Below are positions 1 through 6,374 of a DNA stretch of 7,665 nt, in pieces. This DNA comes from Pseudomonadota bacterium (GTDB taxonomy: Bacteria; Myxococcota; UBA9042; PHBI01), in contig SYAK01000548.1 in assembly GCA_005788935.1 (NCBI GenBank), forward strand, positions 1 to 7,665. The letters are read 5' to 3'. A program made the position numbers and the translations under genes. Positions within the stretch are counted from its first letter, which is position 1; every line of letters begins with the position of its first letter. Under the pieces are notes generated by a model. The model saw only the letters and a program-made list of their open reading frames with translations. It was not told the DNA's origin and did not search any database.

Positions 1-1585
1 AGGCCACGGTCGCGCCGTCACACACCTCGGCCGCGTCACAGCCGCCCGCCGAGGCCCGGCACTGCGTCCCCGCGCTCACCCGCACGTCGACCGGGCACGC
101 GCCGCTCGTTCCGGAGCAGGTCTCGGCCACGTCACAGAGCCCACCCGACGCGCGGCACTCGAGGCCGGCCGTCGCGAACCGGTCGGCCGGACACGCGGCG
201 CTCGCCCCGTCGCAGGCCTCGGCGACGTCGCACGCCCCGCTCGCAGCGCGGCACTCGGTCCCTGCGCCAACCCTCGCGTCAGTGGGACACTCGGCGGTGG
301 TGCCCGAGCACGTCTCGGCCACGTCGCACAGCCCAGCGGCCGCGCGGCATTGCGTCCCAGCGGTCGCGAGGCGGTCGGCAGGACACAGGGCCGAGTTGCC
401 CGAACACGTCTCGGCGGCGTCGCACAGGCCTGACGCCGCGCGGCACTCGGTGCCAGCCGTCGCGAGGCGATCGGCCGGACAGGCGTTCGTCGCGCCGTCA
501 CAGGCCTCGGGCGCGTCGCATAGCCCACCCGAGCCACGGCACTCGGTGCCGGAGGCGACCTTGGCGTCCGCGGGGCAGGTCGCGCTCGTCCCGGAGCAGG
601 TCTCGGCGACGTCGCAGGCGCCTCCCGAGGCGCGACAGACGCCGCCCGCTGGCGCGAAGGCGTCCGCGGGGCACTGGCCGCCGGTGCCGTCGCAGGTCTC
701 GGCGGCGTCGCACATCCCGACCGACGCGCGACACTCCGTCCCGGCCGCAGCCTTGCGGTCGGTCGGGCAGAGCGCCGTCGTCCCGTCGCAGCTCTCGACG
801 AGGTCGCACAGGCCCTCGGCCGCGCGGCACTGAGTCCCCGCTGTCGCGAGGCGATCGGCCGGACAGGCGGCGGAGGTCCCGCTGCAGGTCTCGGCCGCGT
901 CGCAGGGGCCACCGCCGGCGCGACAGACGGCCCCCGCCTCCTTCAGCGCGTTGGCGGGGCACGTCGGCGACGTCCCGCTGCAGGCCTCGGCCGCGTCGCA
1001 CAGATCCGTCGCGGCGCGACACACGGTCCCCGCGTTGCCAGCGGCGTAGCTGCAGGTCGGGCTCGCGCCGTCGCAACGGTCCACGGTGCACGGGTTGTTG
1101 TCCGATGAACACGCGGTACCAGCGGCGACCTTGCCGTCGTCCGGGCACTGCGCCGAGACGCCGTCACAGGACTCGGTCATGTCGCACTCGCCCGCGGCGG
1201 GTCGACAGGAGGCGCCCGCAGCTCGCAGCGCGTCGTTCGGGCAGGTGTTCGAGGTGCCGTTGCAGGTCTCGGCCACGTCGCACAGGCCCTCGGCGGCGCG
1301 GCACATGGTGCCGGCCTGCCGCTTGGCGTCTGCTGGACACTGGGCGCTGGTGCCGCTGCAAGTCTCCGCGGCGTCGCACGCACCCGCCGAGGCGCGACAG
1401 ACGGCGCCCGCGTTGCCTGCGGGCCGTTGACACGCGGTCGAGGTCCCGTCGCATCGGTCAAGCGTGCAAGGGTTCCCGTCGTCGTCGCAGGCGGTGCCCG
1501 CCGTCTTGACGCCGTCGGCCGGGCAGGTCGCGGCGGTGCCCGAGCAGAACTCGGCGGCGTCGCACGCGTCGACCGCGCCGCGGCA
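1..1585 (-). repeat. Tandem 32-residue (96-bp) disintegrin-like Cys repeats
   Basis: From residue 1457 the protein is a tandem array of the pattern CRAxxGxCDxAExCxGTSxxCPAD plus a spacer ending AGT. Each unit has four cysteines with spacing C-x6-C-x5-C-x6-C-x11. The first cysteine codon recurs exactly every 96 bp at 59, 155, 251, 347, 443, 539, 635, 731, 827, 923 and 1019, then at 1205, 1301 and 1397, and at 1583. That gives 14 full units and a 15th cut by the left edge. Two 30-residue variant units (1400-1489 and 1022-1111) carry CDDDGNPCTLDRCDG and CSSDNNPCTVDRCDG instead. Family knowledge: ADAM and snake-venom disintegrin domains have the same spacing and the motif CR...ECD.pE.C.G.S..CP. 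Dense disulfide bonding is likely outside the cytoplasm. Whether the units bind a receptor is unknown. Confidence 0.9.
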
Positions 1586-4500
1586 CTCGGTGGCGGCCGA
1601 CTTGAAGCTGCACGTGCCCTCGCTGCCCGCGAGGTTGCAGGCCTGGCAGACACCTCCGTCGCAGGCGGAGTTGCAGCAGACGCCCGAGGCGCAGAAGCCG
1701 CTCGAGCACTGGATGTTGGCGGTGCAGGCGGTGCCGTTCGGGTGGGTGATGCCCGGGACGCGGACGTGGTTGCCGAGCGGCGAGCCCGAGTCGCCGCCGT
1801 AGAACCAGCGAGAGCGCGTCCACTGCGGGCTGCGGGCCGGGTCGTAGCGCAGACGGGCACGCCAGTGATAGGTGCCGGAGGTGAGGCCCGCGACGGTCGC
1901 GTTGAGCGCCGGCGCCGCGTTCAGCGCGGTCGACCAGTTCGGGGTGATGGTCGTGCCGAGCCCGTCGAACGGCGTCGCGAGCGGCTTCACCTCGAACTCG
2001 ATCCGCGCGCGCGTCTCGGGGAACGGGGCCCGCGCCTGCTCGAAGCGGATGGCGAAGCTGCCCGCGGTCGTCGCGCGCCCGCCCGTCGGCAGCGGCACGC
2101 CGCCCGCCGCCTGCAGCTGCCGCACCCCGAAGCGCAGGTTGCGACCCGCTGGCAGATCCGCCGAGTTGCCACGGAAGACCGCGATGCGGCCGCGACGGGT
2201 CGAGGTCGGCTCCTGTGCGGCCGCTATGGCGAAGTCGCCGAAACCGTCGCCGTTCAGGTCTCCTACTCCGGCCACCTGGTTGCCAAACGCCGTGGAGGCG
2301 CTCCACCCGTCGAATCTCGCATGCGGACTAAGTCTGATACCCCGATATGTTGCCGTCGCACCTGTCGCTGTGTTCGTCACATCCTGACAGACATAGGGCA
2401 CTAAACTTGAGCAATTCAGATCGTTGTACTCGACACCCGAGACCGCGCAGTCTTCGTTGCCTCCCGCGTTGTCGGGCTGCGATGCTCCCCAAGGTAGGAA
2501 GGGTGCACTACCGCCCCAGACGGACGTCCACACGCCCTCGGTGACATCCCGTAGCCCGAGCCAGACAGACGCTCCACCGGTGAGTTGCTGCAAGGCTCGA
2601 AGCTCCGCATCCATTCTCGGAACAGCGAGATGGCCTCCTCGTGCCACACAATCTGCTTCAGCGTTCGACCACGTAAGAATAGTATTGAAAAACGCCCATC
2701 GGGTCTCGGTTGCCTTAGATGGCGCCAGAATCAAGACTCGACCCGAATCGGGAAGGTTTACGCTGTCGTACAGTGGCGCGGCTACCATAGGATCGGCAAG
2801 GCCGTCGCCATTTATGTCGCCCGCAGAACCGATCGCTGAACCGAAGTAAGCCCCAGACTGTAATACGTGTTCATGTGACAGCGCAGCGATGTTTGCAAAA
2901 TTGGAAAGGCCGCCCGAGAATCCAGTGAACAAAATGGAATTCCCGGTATCCGACCAGTTCCAGAAATTGTAGCCGTACCCGCCGACGAGCACGTCCGCGT
3001 AGCCGTCTCCATTGACGTCCCCAGCCGCGGCGAGCGCGCTGCCATAGGCAGCGCCCGCCTCCCTCCCGTAGGTGACCCAAGCGGGCGCGGCGGGGAGGCC
3101 GGTGGCGTTGCCGAGGAAGGCCCACGCGGCGCCCTCGCCGCTCAGGGTGTTCGTGAACTGGCTCGCGCCGAGCAGGAAGTCGTCGTAGCCGTCGGCGTTG
3201 ACGTCGCTGACGAAGGCGACGGCCGCGCCGACGCGGGCCTGCGCCTGACCTCGCTCGTAGGTCCAGTCGGGGTAGAGGCTGGGGCCGCTGGCGCTGCCGA
3301 GGTAGAGGTACACGCGGCCCGCGTTCGCGGCGCTGCCGTTCGACTGCGTCGGGGCGCCGACCAGCAGGTCCGAGAAGCCGTCGCCGTTGAAGTCGCCGTT
3401 GACCGCGAGCGAGGCGCCGAAGCGCGCGCCCGCCGCCTCGCCCTCCCCGACCCACGCCGGGGTCGCGGAGACCCCGCTCGGTCCACCGTAGAAGGCGTAG
3501 ACGCGGCCGCAGGTCGGGAAGGTCCCGTTGTAGTCGGGGGCGCCGACCACGACGTCCGCGTAGCCGTCGCCGTTGATGTCGCCCGCACCGGACACCGCGA
3601 GCCCCGCCCGCGCGTTGGCGAGGTCGCCCGCGTAGGTCCAGCTCGGCGTGGCCGCGTAGCCGTTCGGCCCGCCGTGCAGGATGTGGGCCTTGCCAGCCTG
3701 GCTCGCGGCGCCCGTCGCGTAGGGCGCGCCGAGGATGAGGTCGGGGTAGCCGTCGCCGTTGACGTCGCCCGCGAGCGCCATGCTCGCGCCGAGCTGCGCG
3801 TTGTCCTCGATGCCCGCGAGATCGTTGAACGGCGTCCCGCCGAGGCCGCTCTGGGCGCCGAAGTAGCCGCTGACGCGCCCCTCGTTGGTCTCGACGTTCG
3901 TGTAGAGCGGCCAGCCGACGACGAGGTCGCCGTAGCCGTCCCCGTTCCAGTCGCCGCCCGCGACGGCGCCACCGAAGCTCTGGGCGGTCGCGCTCCCGGA
4001 GAGCGTCCAGCTCGCCGAGGTCGGGCAGCCGCCGCCGCCGAGGTAGACGTGGGTCGCGCCCGTCCCCGAGTTGTTCCCGGGCGCCCCGAAGGCGACGTCC
4101 GCGAAGCCGTCCCCGTTCACGTCGCCGAGCGAGGTCACCGCGGCGCCGAAGCCATTGCCCGACGAGACCGTGCAAGCCGTCCCCGGGAACGTCGTCGCCG
4201 AGCCGAACAACAATCGGCCGCGCCCGGGACCGGCCGTTCCGACGCCGATCAGGACGTCGCTGAGCCCGTCGCCGTTCCAGTCGCCCGCCGTCGCGAGGGC
4301 TCCGCCGCCGTACTGGTTCGCGCCGCCGAAGAAGCCCGCGGCCGAGGTCCACCCCGCCGTCGCCGAGAGGCCGGTCGCGCCGCCCGTGTACAGGCGGACT
4401 TGCCCCTCGAAGCTGCCGCTCGTCGAGGTGAAGTTCGTCGCGCCGACCATCACGTCGGCGAAGCCGTCGCCGTTGACGTCGCCGACCCCCGAGACCGCCG

Positions 4501-5953
4501 CACCGAAGAGCGCGCTCGCCTGCCCGCCGTCAAAGGTCAGGCTCGGCGTCTCGGCGATCCCGGTCGGGCCGCCGTGGTAGACGAGCGCTCGCCCCTCGCT
4601 CGCGAGCGTCGCGGTATAGCCGGGCGCCCCGACCAGGATGTCGGCGAAGCCGTCGCCGTTGACGTCGCCCGCAGCCCCGACGGCCGTGCCGAACTTCGCT
4701 TGCGCCTGCGTCTCGCTCAGGATGCGGGCGGGCGACGAGGCCAGCCCGGAGGCTCCGCCGTGATAGACATAGACGCGCCCGGCGTTCGCATTCGGGGTGG
4801 TCTGCCCGTAGGCGCCGACGACGACGTCCGCGAACCCGTCCCCGTTGACGTCGCCCGCGCCCGAGACGCTGAAGCCGTAGTAGGCGTAGTTGCGCTCGCC
4901 GTAGGCCGTCCAGGCCGCCGTCGTCGCGATGCCGCTCGCACCTCCGAGGAACAGGAAGGCCGCGCCGGAGTTGATGCAGTTCGCGGTGGTGCAGCTTGGC
5001 GCGGTGAAGCGGCTGGCGCCGACGACCACGTCGACGAAGCCGTCGCCGTTGACGTCCCCCGCGCTCGCGATGGCGCCGCCGAACTGGGCCGAGGCCTGGT
5101 TTGACTCGGCGGCCCAGGCGATGCTGGTCAGGAGCGGATCGATCGTGACGGGATACTGCGCCCCTGCGTCGTCGACCGTGACGCGCAGACCACCGTCCCC
5201 GAGCGCAAGGGCCGCGACGAGCTCGCGCCCCGAGGCGTCCCAGGCCCGGAGCCCGCCATAGCGCAGATTGCGACCACCCGACGGCGCGATCGTCGCGGTC
5301 TTGCCGTCGGCGTCGAGGGCGACCGACGCGCCAGACACCGCGACCGCGACCTCGAGATGTCCGTCTCCCGGCGGCCGTGAAGCCAGCGTCCAGCCCTGCT
5401 CGAGGCCGTCAGGCCGGTTCTCGTACCACTCCGTGACGCCACCCTCGGTGCGGGCCACCCGCCTGATGCAGGCGCCCTCCGCGTCGATAGCTCCGTCTGG
5501 CCGACACTCCCCCTCCGCGAAGGCGCCACCGAGCCCTCCGTGGTCGCGCGTCCGCCCGACGCGTCGGGTCTCGAGCCGAAGCTCGCCGAGACCTCCCTCG
5601 TCACCCGGGCGCGCGTCGATGCGGACGCCTTGCGCGTCCCACGCGAGGGCGAGTCCATGGGAGGGGTTGGACGCCACGAGGCCGCCCTCGGCACGAACCG
5701 CGGGTGCGTACTGCGTCGCGACGACCCGCGCCGCGACGGTGTCCTGCCAGGCGGCAGGCGCGGTCACGCCCGCGGTGGCGAAGACAGCGCTTTGCGCCGT
5801 TGGGGACTGTGACGGCGCCGCGTCGGGCTGCCGGGATGCGGCTTCGAGGGTCGCGGGGGCTGTGTCAGGGGCGCGGTCGTCACCCGCGCGGAGGCCAATC
5901 ATCGCAGCGCTGGCGACCGCCACCCCGATCACAACACGGCTTTTAGTCTGCAT
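1..5953 (-). CDS. Giant exported multidomain adhesin-like protein: FG-GAP propellers, inserted C-type lectin domain, disintegrin-like Cys repeats (C-terminus beyond the window)
   Basis: The frame is open from an ATG at 5953-5951 to the left edge, giving at least 1984 codons with no stop; the end of the gene is outside the window. ATG 5953 is the only ATG downstream of an in-frame TGA (6023-6025), and an AGG lies 6 nt upstream of it. Residues 1-22 (MQTKSR, then a hydrophobic run VVIGVAVASAAMIGL) look like a signal peptide or N-terminal anchor. An Ala/Pro-rich linker follows to about 60. Residues 60-275 form a beta-rich domain (EWYENRPDGLEQGW at 175, RNLRYGGLRAWDA at 228, YPVTIDPLL at 267) of a kind I know upstream of FG-GAP repeats in myxobacterial proteins. 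Then come 13 FG-GAP repeats (276-1075), a CTLD (about 1080-1190), a 14th FG-GAP (about 1215-1254), a beta-sandwich (about 1260-1400), a Cys cluster (1410-1448) and a disintegrin-like array (1457 onward). The protein is probably a surface or secreted adhesin. No enzyme motif is visible. The biological role is inferred from domains only. Confidence 0.93.
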   Translation of the reverse strand, partial: MQTKSRVVIGVAVASAAMIGLRAGDDRAPDTAPATLEAASRQPDAAPSQSPTAQSAVFATAGVTAPAAWQDTVAARVVATQYAPAVRAEGGLVASNPSHGLALAWDAQGVRIDARPGDEGGLGELRLETRRVGRTRDHGGLGGAFAEGECRPDGAIDAEGACIRRVARTEGGVTEWYENRPDGLEQGWTLASRPPGDGHLEVAVAVSGASVALDADGKTATIAPSGGRNLRYGGLRAWDASGRELVAALALGDGGLRVTVDDAGAQYPVTIDPLLTSIAWAAESNQASAQFGGAIASAGDVNGDGFVDVVVGASRFTAPSCTTANCINSGAAFLFLGGASGIATTAAWTAYGERNYAYYGFSVSGAGDVNGDGFADVVVGAYGQTTPNANAGRVYVYHGGASGLASSPARILSETQAQAKFGTAVGAAGDVNGDGFADILVGAPGYTATLASEGRALVYHGGPTGIAETPSLTFDGGQASALFGAAVSGVGDVNGDGFADVMVGATNFTSTSGSFEGQVRLYTGGATGLSATAGWTSAAGFFGGANQYGGGALATAGDWNGDGLSDVLIGVGTAGPGRGRLLFGSATTFPGTACTVSSGNGFGAAVTSLGDVNGDGFADVAFGAPGNNSGTGATHVYLGGGGCPTSASWTLSGSATAQSFGGAVAGGDWNGDGYGDLVVGWPLYTNVETNEGRVSGYFGAQSGLGGTPFNDLAGIEDNAQLGASMALAGDVNGDGYPDLILGAPYATGAASQAGKAHILHGGPNGYAATPSWTYAGDLANARAGLAVSGAGDINGDGYADVVVGAPDYNGTFPTCGRVYAFYGGPSGVSATPAWVGEGEAAGARFGASLAVNGDFNGDGFSDLLVGAPTQSNGSAANAGRVYLYLGSASGPSLYPDWTYERGQAQARVGAAVAFVSDVNADGYDDFLLGASQFTNTLSGEGAAWAFLGNATGLPAAPAWVTYGREAGAAYGSALAAAGDVNGDGYADVLVGGYGYNFWNWSDTGNSILFTGFSGGLSNFANIAALSHEHVLQSGAYFGSAIGSAGDINGDGLADPMVAAPLYDSVNLPDSGRVLILAPSKATETRWAFFNTILTWSNAEADCVARGGHLAVPRMDAELRALQQLTGGASVWLGLRDVTEGVWTSVWGGSAPFLPWGASQPDNAGGNEDCAVSGVEYNDLNCSSLVPYVCQDVTNTATGATATYRGIRLSPHARFDGWSASTAFGNQVAGVGDLNGDGFGDFAIAAAQEPTSTRRGRIAVFRGNSADLPAGRNLRFGVRQLQAAGGVPLPTGGRATTAGSFAIRFEQARAPFPETRARIEFEVKPLATPFDGLGTTITPNWSTALNAAPALNATVAGLTSGTYHWRARLRYDPARSPQWTRSRWFYGGDSGSPLGNHVRVPGITHPNGTACTANIQCSSGFCASGVCCNSACDGGVCQACNLAGSEGTCSFKSAATECRGAVDACDAAEFCSGTAATCPADGVKTAGTACDDDGNPCTLDRCDGTSTACQRPAGNAGAVCRASAGACDAAETCSGTSAQCPADAKRQAGTMCRAAEGLCDVAETCNGTSNTCPNDALRAAGASCRPAAGECDMTESCDGVSAQCPDDGKVAAGTACSSDNNPCTVDRCDGASPTCSYAAGNAGTVCRAATDLCDAAEACSGTSPTCPANALKEAGAVCRAGGGPCDAAETCSGTSAACPADRLATAGTQCRAAEGLCDLVESCDGTTALCPTDRKAAAGTECRASVGMCDAAETCDGTGGQCPADAFAPAGGVCRASGGACDVAETCSGTSATCPADAKVASGTECRGSGGLCDAPEACDGATNACPADRLATAGTECRAASGLCDAAETCSGNSALCPADRLATAGTQCRAAAGLCDVAETCSGTTAECPTDARVGAGTECRAASGACDVAEACDGASAACPADRFATAGLECRASGGLCDVAETCSGTSGACPVDVRVSAGTQCRASAGGCDAAEVCDGATVA
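1586..1728 (-). other. Cys cluster leading into the repeat array
   Basis: Residues 1410-1448 read NGTACTANIQCSSGFC, ASGVCCNSACDGG, VCQAC and NLAGSEGTC. They contain nine cysteines, including an adjacent pair at 1426-1427. The layout (SGFC.sGVCCn.aC..vCqaCn..G..G.C) is a recurrent cap seen before Cys-rich repeats in myxobacterial and planctomycete secreted proteins. It probably forms a small disulfide-bonded knot that separates the beta-sandwich from the 32-residue array. Confidence 0.6.
1752..2191 (-). other. Fibronectin/Ig-like beta-sandwich between propeller and Cys-rich region
   Basis: Residues about 1255-1400 follow the last FG-GAP repeat. Visible marks are alternating hydrophobic stretches (SFAIRFEQARAPFPETRARIEFEV) and a segment around TYHWRARLRYDP and QWTRSRWF (Y1362, H1363, W1364). 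This resembles the Tyr/Trp-bearing strands of fibronectin-III-like modules that often follow FG-GAP arrays in myxobacterial surface proteins. The start of the segment (AGRNLRFGVRQLQA) echoes the N-terminal domain's GRNLRYGGLRAWDA. The fold assignment is by resemblance only. Confidence 0.5.
2300..3000. other. Low-GC segment inside the high-GC giant gene
   Basis: Counting by hand, 2281-3000 has 413 G/C in 720 bases (about 57%), with 60-base lines as low as 47-52% (2401-2460, 2641-2700, 2821-2940). Sampled flanks are 73-75% (3001-3060 and 3301-3360). The segment uses codons uncommon in the rest of the gene, including two TTA leucines (complement of 2402-2404 and 2861-2863) and several AAT, ATA and ATT codons. 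It covers the end of FG-GAP repeat 12, repeat 13, the CTLD and the approach to repeat 14. The reading frame is intact throughout. Confidence 0.8.
2384..2716 (-). other. C-type lectin-like domain (CTLD) within the giant protein, QPD (galactose-type) Ca2+ site
   Basis: Residues about 1080-1190 carry the full CTLD signature. It opens with WAFFNTILTWSNAEADC, then RGGHLAVP and the core strand VWLGL (1130-1134). Next come the loop W..SQPDNAGGNEDC and YNDLNC, and it closes with PYVCQ. The four conserved cysteines are C1102, C1169, C1181 and C1189, expected to pair as 1102-1189 and 1169-1181 (short-form CTLD). The Ca2+ site-2 ligands known from mannose-binding protein have direct counterparts: QPD at 1159-1161, E1167, and N1177-D1178 (YND in place of WND). 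By family rule QPD favours galactose-type sugars and EPN favours mannose-type. Sugar binding is therefore plausible but not shown. The domain sits between FG-GAP repeats 13 and 14 in the same reading frame. Confidence 0.9.
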
Positions 5954-5957
5954 GGAA

Positions 5958-5962
5958 CACCT
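5958..5962 (-). promoter_or_regulatory. Probable ribosome binding site of the giant gene
   Basis: The minus strand reads AGGTG just upstream of ATG 5953, with AGG 6 nt from the start codon. It is short but correctly spaced. It supports this start together with the in-frame stop at 6023-6025. Confidence 0.45.
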
Positions 5963-6012
5963 GTTCAGCTTGGTTCGATACCGCAAGTAGCCCGCGACAG
6001 CGCTCAACCGTG

Positions 6013-6041
6013 AAACTAGCGATCATGGGCGAGGTCTGCAA
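6013..6041 (-). promoter_or_regulatory. Weak promoter-like boxes for the giant gene
   Basis: On the minus strand TTGCAG (6041-6036) and TAGTTT (6018-6013) are separated by exactly 17 nt. Each matches the sigma-70 consensus at only 3 of 6 positions. The layout would place transcription start about 50-60 nt before ATG 5953, downstream of the 18-bp palindrome at 6062-6079. Chance occurrence is quite possible. Confidence 0.2.
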
Positions 6042-6061
6042 GCGGAGTTCTGCGCAGCCGT

Positions 6062-6079
6062 CCCGCGACGCGTCGCGGG
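6062..6079. promoter_or_regulatory. 18-bp perfect palindrome, candidate operator
   Basis: CCCGCGACG is followed directly by its reverse complement CGTCGCGGG with no spacer. A symmetric site of this length between divergent genes is typical of a dimeric regulator's operator. It lies 109 bp upstream of the giant gene's start. The high GC content makes chance palindromes more likely, so the role is unproven. Confidence 0.4.
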
Positions 6080-6164
6080 CGGTCGCTGCGGCGGGCTGCG
6101 ACCCGATGGACGCCTCTTCGCCGAGGTCTCGGACAGTGGCGTCCCGAGGGGGGCGAGGTCGTCA

Positions 6165-6182
6165 TGAATGAGGCGTCATTCA
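6165..6182. promoter_or_regulatory. TGAATGA-N4-TCATTCA inverted repeat, candidate operator
   Basis: Two perfect 7-bp arms flank GGCG. The arms are AT-rich relative to their surroundings, which makes chance less likely than for a GC-only palindrome. The site is near the middle of the divergent region, where a shared regulator could act on both genes. Confidence 0.4.
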
Positions 6183-6221
6183 CGGAGGGCCGACCGACGC
6201 GTGCCGAGCCATCGACCGCGA

Positions 6222-6248
6222 GTCCTGCGCACACAGGTGAGGCAGGAC
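6222..6248. repeat. 7-bp inverted repeat GTCCTGC / GCAGGAC
   Basis: Perfect 7-bp arms at 6222-6228 and 6242-6248 enclose a 13-nt loop. No T-run follows, so it is not an obvious intrinsic terminator. It may be a leader hairpin of the plus-strand operon or simply chance. Confidence 0.3.
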
Positions 6249-6345
6249 ATGGAATACATGCCCGCAGCGGGTCCACATTCCGTCGTGATGTTCGGTCGAT
6301 AGACACCCGAGGGCCCGGTTTGCGTCGGCATTACTTCAAGCACCC

Positions 6346-6374
6346 TTGACAGCCGCCGCTTCCAGATGTGTCTT
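6346..6374 (+). promoter_or_regulatory. TTGACA -35-like box before the plus-strand operon
   Basis: A consensus TTGACA is at 6346-6351. Seventeen nucleotides later lies TGTCTT (6369-6374), which matches the -10 consensus at only 3 of 6 positions. If used, transcription would begin close to ATG 6381, giving a leaderless mRNA. That would fit the absence of a purine-rich ribosome site before this ATG. Confidence 0.25.

Larger units (their letters stand above)
2192..5128 (-). repeat. Fourteen FG-GAP / integrin-alpha-like beta-propeller repeats, interrupted by the lectin domain
   Basis: Each unit has a phenylalanine-glycine turn (for example QFGGAIASAGD) followed by a Ca2+-loop-like GDxNGDGxxD and a hydrophobic strand ending VGA or VGAP. 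The first Asp of each loop falls at residues 300, 368, 430, 492, 558, 611, 668, 730, 792, 854, 917, 979, 1046 and 1232. Spacing is mostly 62 residues, with short units of 53 and 57 around repeats 5-7. The last interval is 186 residues because the CTLD lies inside it. The loop of repeat 11 (VSDVNADGYDD) is degenerate; repeats 5 and 7 carry GDWNGDG. Family knowledge: FG-GAP repeats form beta-propeller blades that bind Ca2+ in the D-rich loops, usually seven blades per propeller. Fourteen units would fit two propellers. Confidence 0.93.

Noticed and set aside
282..833. Long open frame on the plus strand opposite the Cys-rich array
   Set aside because: It is the antisense of the 96-bp repeat in very high-GC DNA. 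Its product only mirrors the periodicity, and the minus strand frame shows conserved cysteines and domain motifs.
1..1585. CRISPR array suggested by regular 96-bp spacing
   Set aside because: The period is in frame with conserved cysteine codons throughout. There are no short identical repeats separated by unique spacers.
2384..2716. Diversity-generating retroelement target, since those variable proteins often use a C-type lectin fold
   Set aside because: No template repeat, reverse transcriptase or adenine-biased variable tract is visible in the window. The CTLD looks like a canonical Ca2+-type domain. Sequence outside the window could still be checked.
2871..4352. 493-codon minus-strand frame overlapping the FG-GAP region
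   Set aside because: It is Arg/Gly-rich with no domain. The FG-GAP repeats are read in the other minus frame that is continuous from 5953.
3674..5104. 476-codon plus-strand frame opposite the FG-GAP region
   Set aside because: Composition is Arg/Ala/Val-rich and simply reflects the complement of repeated GDVNGDG codons. There is no recognisable family.
1..5953. Frameshift or stop splitting the giant gene
   Set aside because: Anchors at 116, 1706, 2258, 2384, 2816, 3017, 4478, 5054 and 5951 all fall in the same frame. The translated residue count from the start to D300 agrees with the coordinate calculation.
6222..6248. Intrinsic terminator
   Set aside because: The stem has a 13-nt loop and no T-run on either strand, and it is upstream rather than downstream of genes.
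6016..6306. 96-residue minus-strand frame in the intergenic region
   Set aside because: The product is Arg/Pro-rich without a domain, has no good ribosome site, and overlaps the dyad cluster.
6326..6343. Sigma-54 promoter resembling GG-N10-GC
   Set aside because: The spacing between GG and GC is 11, not 10, and the surrounding bases do not fit the consensus.
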